From: Magnaporthiopsis rhizophila
Lineage: Eukaryota > Ascomycota > Sordariomycetes > Magnaporthales > Magnaporthaceae
DNA: 64,000 bases
Direction of reading: 5' to 3'
NCBI GenBank assembly: GCA_003049465.1
Contig: PYSS01000146.1
Location: 5,378 to 69,377, forward strand
Under the pieces are notes generated by a model. The model was not told the origin of the DNA and searched no databases. It worked only from the letters and a program-made list of their open reading frames with translations. The stretch's first letter is position 1. Each line of letters starts with the position of its first letter. The position numbers and the translations under genes were made by a program. This document shows positions 57,593-64,000 of the stretch, piece after piece.

Positions 57593-59184
57593 CTACCTTG
57601 TTTTGAAGAATTCGTAGCTGCCGTTGAGCGTACTGCCGTTGGCAGTGCTGCCGCCATTAACCGTTCCGTAGCCATTCACCGTGCCGTCGCCGCTCACTGT
57701 GCTGTTACTATTCAGAGTGTCGCTTCTGTGGACGGTGTGGTGGCCACCGATATAGTCGTAATCTGCCATGTCGACATCGTCATGTGCGCGGCCGTTTGCG
57801 CCGCCGGTCGGGGCGTTGCCGGCCACAGATGGTCGCCGGTATGTGGAGGATCGTAGAAGCCCACGTAGCACACGACCGGTGCCGTATAGCAGGCTATGCT
57901 TCCGCCGTTTTCCGTGGCCTCTGTCGGCTGCACGTTTGGCATTCTCCATGACCCTAGGTAGAGCGGTGCTGAGGACTGTTCTGAAGACGTCCGCAACCTT
58001 TTCGTCGTTTCTAGCCGAGCACTCGACGTAGCTATCCGCGCCAATGGCTTTCGCGGCTTGCTCTGCCTGTGTCAGGGCCGTTGTGTACCACCCAGCGTCA
58101 GTCATGTCTGCTCAATATTGACCAGCTGCACGCCCGTAGTCCGTCACAAGCGGCGAGTGCTCCACGAACCTGCTGGCGGCTGACAATCTCGCTCTCTTGG
58201 AGAAAGGACAACTGCAGGGTTGGCTTGCGGCGGTCTGACTTCAGGCCAGCGAGGATGATTGGAACTCCCTCGGCGTTTTGGCGGGCGTCGGCAGCCCACT
58301 GACGATGCAAAAAGCAAAAAGTTAGCAGGCGCGGAGAGAACGCAAAGTGGGAGAACCTCTGAATCCGAAAAGTGACTGGCACCCACGCGGTTCAGACAGG
58401 CCGTCAGAGTGGTCGCGTCGCCCACTGAGAAGCAGATGACGACGGCATCCCACCAGCACCGCGACAGGTGGCTGATATCGCTTTCCTCCTGTCCGCCACC
58501 GCAGTCGTGTATCTCGACCCGGCACGGCACGCCCGTATCGGAGGACATGAGCACTACGTGCATGTCCTTGTTGGTTGGGTTGTATTCCCTGTCGACATAT
58601 TGGTCGTGTAGGAAGCGCCTGATCAGGCATGTCTTCCCAACAGTGGCGTCGCCAACAAGCGCAACCTGCAGCCGGTAGTCACCAGATGTGCTGTCCTCGG
58701 GAGCCAAAACCCTTGGCGGCGTATCCGCAAAGTGCTGCGGCGGCTCCGATCGGAATATGCTGCTGAGCCGGGAGGGCGCTCTCGGGCCGGGCTCGGCAGA
58801 GATTGACGCTCTGCTGAGAGGGCGGAAGCTGAAGCTCCAGCGATGAGGCTCCATCGTGGCAGTGGCGGGCTGCTGGGAGGAGGGCTGGAACATGGCGGAG
58901 AGTCGGTGCGAGAAGGCGAGCGAAGTCGCCGGCCGATCCTCGAGCTCGCCGTGATCGGCCGTGGTATCCGTGGGGATGTCGCTCCTCTTACGCTCGGCGG
59001 CATCCGTGCCCCGCTTGCGCTTGGCACCGCGCATGACGCCGGTCGGGTATGAAGTGAGCTCGCGTTCGAAACGCTCGCTGGGGCTAACGGGGTCTGGCAG
59101 CTCCGACAGCCACGCGTCATAGGCGGCGCTGGGCACCGCATTGCCCCGCGCGTCGGCGGTCCCGTAGAGCGACGTCGACAGCAT
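57593..59184 (-). CDS. Atypical Ras/Rho-like small GTPase with long N-terminal extension
   Basis: Three exons (59184-58387, 58298-58170, 58066-57593; introns 88 and 103 nt), 466 residues. The first about 170 residues are a disordered, charged extension with a basic cluster (RGAKRKRG). The GTPase core follows: P-loop GDATVGKTCL near 180, switch-I-like YNPTNKDMHV, switch II DCGGGQEESD, a G4-position LKSDRR, and G5 CSARND. In Ras/Rho proteins G4 is NKxD or TKxD, so the Asn/Thr is missing; G3 has an extra Gly (DCGGGQE for DxxGQE). The C-terminus carries imperfect Gly/Asn/Thr repeats (GTVNGYGTVNGGSTANGST) and ends FKTR without a CaaX box, so prenylation is unlikely. It may be a nucleotide-binding regulator with altered cycling. 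Confidence 0.85.
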
Positions 59185-61133
59185 GCTGGTGGCGAGGCCG
59201 CTGGATGGCTGCTAGCCAACCGCAGCCTGTATGGACGAAGAACGCGTCGGAGGTTGCGGTGCTCTAGGCGTGGTGGCTGCAGAAACATGCAGCCCAGCAG
59301 CGAGGCTACTGCCGCGCACCGTGATTTCCGGACGTCCGCGATTCCGTTGCATCCGTAGCGACCTGTGAGCACGCTTGGATTCCTTAGCTGGGGCTTGTCG
59401 GCATTTGGGGATGCCGTATCCTGCTGGTCCGGAGGCCGTGGGGTTCGGGGCGAGCGTGGTTAAAAAGAAAAAGAAAAAAAAAGAGAGATAAGAAAAAGAA
59501 ACGAATGCAAGCCAAGGCTGAAATAAATAAAAAATAATCTTTAGGTAGGGAATTGCTGTCGACTGTCCGGGGCGGCCAAGACGGGAGTGTTCGCGACGCG
59601 CTGTTGCTGGATCCGCCTTGGCGTGACTGTCGCTCTCGGACTGTTTGTCAACGCCAGCGAACGACGTGGGAGGAATTAGTCTGTGTGTCGCTCCTGCCTG
59701 CAAACGGGGCTCGTCGCGCGTAAATGTGGAAACAACCGGCTTCCGCCAGAAGAAAACAAGCGAGCGCGAGGACGGCAGGCACTGTGCTTGCGGAGGCCGG
59801 CAAAAAGAAAGCACAGAAAAGAAAGAAAAGCAATAAATGCAACGCCAACCACCGTCTCTGATGTCGGAACCATGTATTAACACAACTTTTTGCGCCTGAA
59901 CGAAGGTCGTGCCGACCTGAGTGTTCGTCTCTGGATTGGCAGATCGATCGAAAGGGCATCCGAGGACATGGCGTAGCAGGCATTGGCGTGACACCAACCG
60001 GCTCGAGTTGGTGAAAGCAGTACCTCCTGTCTGCTAACGATGAGTGACAGGTTGCATCGCTCACCGACACCACCATGTCTTCCGCGCACGGCCGGCCGTG
60101 CAAGTGATGCTGGTCCAGCAAGGACAAGTCACCTATTACCAATCCAGTTCCAAGACCTCCCAGCCGGCGAAAACCTGGTAGGATCTGTCTTGTCTGGTCA
60201 ATTCCGCAAGGTACGGCTTCACTCGGAGCCCTTCCATCCCTACATCGACAGCACTTGCCGGGTAATTGGTGTCCACCAGCCAGGAACGCAGGTGTTGCAC
60301 CATTGCACTGCATCAGGGTCATCCCGTCGTGCACACTTGGCACATATCTTCAATATTCATGTCCAAGACGAGAGCGTAACTCCTTGACCATGGTTCTGCG
60401 TTTAGCCGGCAAGTGACTCCGCTTGCGTACCTCTTTTGCAGGAACTTCAGCTCTTCCAGCCTCCCGGCTGGGACTCCATACGAACCCACGCACACATTTC
60501 GTCCGTGATGGGAAAATAGAAGGCCGGCGCAACTGCGCAGATCTGCCCTTGGGTATGACGAAAACAATGGGATCCCGTCGTCCCATTGGAAAGGAGCCAA
60601 AATAAAAACGTAAAGAAACGAATGATCAAATGAGAAGCTCGTGAGGATGCTATGCTTATAGCCCTTGCCAATAGAGGCGAATCATTGAGATTCCTAACGA
60701 CGTTGAGGAATCCGAGCCACGCGCGTGCGTGGCGTGGTTTGGTTCATTCCCAGTTCACATCGCAGGATTGCTGGCCGGTTGGTTAAACGAGGATATACCT
60801 GGGACGCCCGTGACGGGAAAGGGTTGACCAGTTCAGGCAGAAGAAAACAGTCGTACTTCTGTTCGCGATAGATTGGCGGCATTTCCGAAGTTGGGAAGGA
60901 AGGAATAAGTTCGCGCTAAGTGTGCGCTCGGTTTTCGGGTTTTACAGCACAGTTTCGAGTTCCAAGTAGCGCGTTTGCACTGTACGCGAGAGATTGCAGG
61001 GGCACTTGAGTGTCAAATCCACAGCTCACAGGCGGCCAATTGCAGCCGAGGTCATCCTCCAGTCAATATGTGTCTCATGATCCTACCAAGCGGTACGGAC
61101 ATGAAGAGTTGATATCGCCTTGGGCAGTCGACG
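59185..61133. other. Intergenic: divergent promoter region, 1.9 kb
   Basis: This region lies between the GTPase and PrpF genes. Minus-strand open frames near 59212-60340 overlap each other, include Phe runs from T tracts and show no family features. Nothing else was recognised. Confidence 0.4.
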
Positions 61134-62579
61134 ATGGCCTGGCGGAGGCCTCGCTTGCGTCGGGTGGCAGACGGGCTGGCGAAGAGGGCATCCATAGGGC
61201 TTCACATCTCTCCGATACAGCCCAGCATGGCAACGATGGGTAGCCGCCATGCCGGCAGCAGCAGCACAACTACAAATGCCCGTGGTCCTCAAAGAAGCGT
61301 CAACGCATGGTACTATCGAGGCGGAACATCCCGGGCCATAATGTTCAGGCAGGAGGACCTCCCGCCGGACAAGGCCGCCTGGGCGCCCATATTCCTCGCC
61401 TCTATCGGCAGCCCAGACCCGGACCACGGCAGGCAGCTCGACGGCATGGGCGGCGGCATCTCGAGCCTGTCCAAGGCCTGCGTCGTCGGCGCCGCAACGG
61501 TGGAAGGCGCGGACGTTGACTACACATTTGCGGCCCTGGGCGTGCGCGACGACGTGGTCGACTACTCCAGCAACTGCGGCAACATGTCGGCCGCCGTGGG
61601 CCCCTTCGCAGTCGACTCGGGCCTGGTCCCGGTACCGCCGCAGATGGTGCTCGGCCTCGTGCTGCGCGACGCCGGCGTCTCCAGCAGTGGAAGCGGCAGC
61701 GGCATCAGCGAGGAGGCTGGTCCCGAGGCGCCGGTCGCCGTCGTCGGCACCGCGCCCGACGACGTCAACTTCACGGTGCGCATCCACAACACAAACACGG
61801 GCAAGATCATCGCCGCCACCTTCCCGCTCGCCTCGTCGCCTGACGCGCCGGGCGGCGTCGAGGCCGCAGCGTCCGGGTCCTGCGCCGTCGACGGCGTCGC
61901 CGGCACCGGCGCTCCCGTCCGTCTCGATTTTCTGCGGCCCGCGGGCTCGCGCACGGGAAAGCTGCTGCCCACCGGCCGGACCGTGGATGACATCGAGATC
62001 CCCGCAGACGGCGGCGCTGTGCGGGCGACGCTCATCGACGCGGGGAACCCCTGCTGCTTCGTCGTGGCGGCCGAACTCGGCGTCACCGACGGGACCATGA
62101 GCGCGGCGGCCATTGATGCCGACGAGCCCCTGAAACGGCGGCTCGAGGGAGTAAGACGGCGGGCCGCGGTCATGATGGGCCTGGCGGACACGGTCGAGGA
62201 CGCGCCCAGCAGCGTGCCCAAAATCGGGTTCGTGTCGCGGCAGGCATTATCGGCGGGGTCGACGTCCAGCAGTGATGCCGTCACGGTGCGCGCCATGTCG
62301 GTGGGGCAGCCTCACAAGGCGGTGCCCCTCACCGTGGCCATCGCGCTGGCCGCGGCCGCGAGACTGCCCGGGAGCGTGGTTGCGGACTGTGTCGTGCGGC
62401 CCGAGGCAGCCAGCAGGGATGGCAGGAGCGGCGGCGATGACGACGCAGGCATTATGGTTCACCATGCGAGCGGCACATTGACCGTCGGCGCAAAGTTCAG
62501 CGAGGAGGGCCATCTCGAGCATGCTACAGTATATAGGACCGCTAGGCGGCTGATGGAGGGCAAGATATTCTGGAAATGA
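61134..62579 (+). CDS. PrpF-family isomerase
   Basis: PrpF proteins have a diaminopimelate-epimerase fold and isomerise tricarboxylic or oxalomesaconate-type substrates (methylcitrate and protocatechuate routes in bacteria). It is a single uninterrupted reading of 481 residues. Blocks: WYYRGGTSRAIMFRQEDLP, LDGMGGGISSLSKACVV, SSNCGNMSAAVGPFA with Cys148, DVNFTVRIHNTNTGKIIAA, LPTGRTVDDIEI, ATLIDAGNPCCFV with Cys307, and MSVGQPHKAVPLT. The two cysteines are the expected acid/base pair. The first 31 residues (MAWRRPRLRRVADGLAKRA) are Arg-rich and amphipathic, before a second Met at 32, suggesting a mitochondrial form. The fungal substrate is not established. Confidence 0.9.
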   Translation: MAWRRPRLRRVADGLAKRASIGLHISPIQPSMATMGSRHAGSSSTTTNARGPQRSVNAWYYRGGTSRAIMFRQEDLPPDKAAWAPIFLASIGSPDPDHGRQLDGMGGGISSLSKACVVGAATVEGADVDYTFAALGVRDDVVDYSSNCGNMSAAVGPFAVDSGLVPVPPQMVLGLVLRDAGVSSSGSGSGISEEAGPEAPVAVVGTAPDDVNFTVRIHNTNTGKIIAATFPLASSPDAPGGVEAAASGSCAVDGVAGTGAPVRLDFLRPAGSRTGKLLPTGRTVDDIEIPADGGAVRATLIDAGNPCCFVVAAELGVTDGTMSAAAIDADEPLKRRLEGVRRRAAVMMGLADTVEDAPSSVPKIGFVSRQALSAGSTSSSDAVTVRAMSVGQPHKAVPLTVAIALAAAARLPGSVVADCVVRPEAASRDGRSGGDDDAGIMVHHASGTLTVGAKFSEEGHLEHATVYRTARRLMEGKIFWK

Positions 62580-63070
62580 ATACTTTGATGCACAGCATCC
62601 ATGATGATTTTCTGAGATCTATTGTATATACGAACGCCAGTCTGTGACTCATATGCCATACTCTTTTTTATCCTTTCCGTTTTTGACGCAAGGGATTTGT
62701 TACTTTTGTATTACTGCACTCATCTCTGCCGGCCTCAAGGATCACAACGTCCTGTTCCACCCGCCCTTTTAGTCTTTTCGTTTCCATTGTCACCGACTCA
62801 GGCGTTGTCGTGGTTCTGTTGTAAGCAGTTCAAGTTGAGCAGCCCCGCACACGTCATTGCGCCATTCGGAACACGCTAGCGTGCTCGCCCAGCGTCGGAT
62901 AGCCCACGCCCGATTCCGGCGGCGGGCAAACCGCGGCTATCGAAGGACGAGGCGGATCAACATACGACCCCTTTTCTGGTCGAGTTGCGGTCGCATAAAT
63001 ACCGCGTCCGGCTGTGACTTGCTGACTCCCTGTCCGGTCAAAAGAGGGACGTGTCCCCGGAATCTGGCCC
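62580..63070. other. Intergenic: tandem genes, 0.5 kb
   Basis: PrpF 3' flank and the promoter of the aminotransferase gene. No other feature was recognised. Confidence 0.5.
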
Positions 63071-63972
63071 ATGCCGTCAGCCCTGCGTCCCTCGCTTTTA
63101 CAGCAGTGCTTCCGGGGAAGACGAAGAGTCAGCGCCGCCGCCTCCATCTCAAGCTCCTCCTCCTCACGCCTGCCAGCGGCCATCGCCCTTTCCACCACGC
63201 ACCGCACGCCACTGGTAGCAGCAGCAGCAGCTTCCCACGTCATCTGCAGAATGTTGTCGTCCTCGGCCACCTCCGGCAGCGGCAAGTTGAAGCCGGCGGC
63301 GCGGGTGGCGGGCCAGCGCCAGGACGTGTGGAGCATCGTCAACGAGGCGGCCCTCGCGTCGCCGATGCAGCCCATCGTCAATATGGGCCAGGGCTTCTTC
63401 GGCTACAACCCGCCAAAGTTCATCCTGGACGCGGCCAAGGCGGCGCTCGACCGCGTCGAGTGCAACCAGTACAGCCTCACCAAGGGCCGCCCGCGCCTCA
63501 AGAAGGCCATCGCCGACGCCTACTCGCCCTTCTGGGGCCGGCGGCTGGACCCGGAGACCGAGGTCACCATAACCTCGGGGGCGAACGAAGGTTTGTGCCG
63601 TGGCCTTGTCCATGTTGGGTCATCGCACGGGGCTCACATCCTGGCTTGTTTGTAGGCATGCTGAGCGCCTTCATGGCCTTCATCGAGCCGGGCGACGAGG
63701 TCATTGTTTTTGAGCCCTTTTTCGACCAGTAGGCAACCACCCTCTCCTAGCGGATATTGAGAGGCGATGGAGGGCAGAGCTGAGCCGATGGAATGACTGC
63801 AGGTACATAAGCAACATCGAGATGCCAGGAGGCAAAATCGTCTACGTGCCTATGCACCCTCCCGCCGCCGGCGCTACCCAGACGCTCTCGGCCGGCGAGT
63901 GGACCATCAACTTTGATCAACTGGAGCGGGCAATCACGCCCAGGACCAAGATGATCGTGATCAACACCCCTC
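63071..63972 (+). CDS. BNA3: Kynurenine aminotransferase-like class I/II aminotransferase, 5' part
   Basis: PLP-dependent aminotransferase of the kynurenine-oxoglutarate/cysteine-S-conjugate lyase type; it would make kynurenic acid from kynurenine. Three exons are in the window (63071-63590, 63656-63728, 63803-63972) and the gene continues past the right edge after a GTAAGC donor. Motifs: VNMGQGFFGYNPPKF, NQYSLTKGRPRLKKAI, TSGANEG-MLSAFMAFIEPGDEV, FEPFFDQYISNIEMPGG and MIVINTP, all ordered as in the family. The catalytic Lys lies outside the window. The first 60 residues are Ser/Arg/Ala-rich (LLQQCFRGRRRVSAAASIS), a probable mitochondrial presequence; an internal in-frame Met at 61 could start a cytosolic form. 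Confidence 0.9.
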
Positions 63973-64000
63973 GTAAGCGAAAGCCCTACGGAGCCAGACC

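Noticed and set aside
59212..60343. Long minus-strand frames upstream of the GTPase
   Set aside because: They contain Phe/Ser runs from T tracts, overlap in different frames, and show no conserved block.

Overview
The window is nuclear DNA of a filamentous ascomycete (Pezizomycotina, most likely a Sordariomycete). The evidence is the short introns (58-158 nt, GT..AG, branch sites of the CTNAY/CTAAC type), GC-rich coding sequence with long pyrimidine-rich intergenic stretches, and fungal gene families: a Zn2Cys6 regulator, a HET-domain protein, a 2EXR protein, homoaconitase of the alpha-aminoadipate lysine pathway, and Irc6. There are 21 protein-coding loci, two copies of a small inverted-repeat transposable element and several very long homopolymers. 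No rRNA, CRISPR array or convincing tRNA was seen. Exon structures below were read by hand from splice signals. All intact models except one were checked for a whole number of codons.

Left third (1-20.1 kb), mostly housekeeping: 5' part of IRC6 (clathrin-adaptor binding, minus strand, running off the left edge into a poly-T intron); a Ybt1-type ABCC transporter (minus); SEC61 translocon alpha subunit (minus); a MOD5/MiaA tRNA isopentenyltransferase (plus, divergent from SEC61 over a 0.6 kb promoter with CCAAT-type boxes and a CACGTG); LYS4 homoaconitase (minus, convergent with MOD5); and a Zn2Cys6 transcription factor (plus).

Middle (20-36 kb), accessory in character: a HET-domain gene whose 5' half is spread over several frames and carries a poly-T run; an MDR oxidoreductase; a secreted/single-pass cysteine-rich membrane protein; a 2EXR protein with a one-base frame break; an unrecognised secreted protein with an unresolved frame change; an orphan ankyrin-like exon; and long gene-poor stretches with homopolymers. 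Two copies of a CACCCC-ended inverted-repeat element (8365-8515 and 34774-35148), each flanked by its own 5-bp target duplication, are the clearest mobile DNA. The second copy contains an approximately 170-bp almost pure T tract.

Right half (36-64 kb), housekeeping again: a Dnf3-like P4 flippase; a six-exon PAQR/Izh membrane receptor; SDA1 (60S ribosome biogenesis); a Clr5-like/ankyrin protein; an RraA-type aldolase-fold enzyme; a divergent Hsp70; an unrecognised coiled-coil protein; an RBR-type E3 ubiquitin ligase; an atypical Ras/Rho-like GTPase with a long N-terminal extension; a PrpF-family isomerase; and the 5' part of a kynurenine-aminotransferase-like gene cut by the right edge. The genes do not form one pathway. 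Two membrane-lipid genes (flippase and PAQR) are neighbours, and three right-side metabolic enzymes share an N-terminal extension before a second in-frame Met that looks like an organelle-targeting option.
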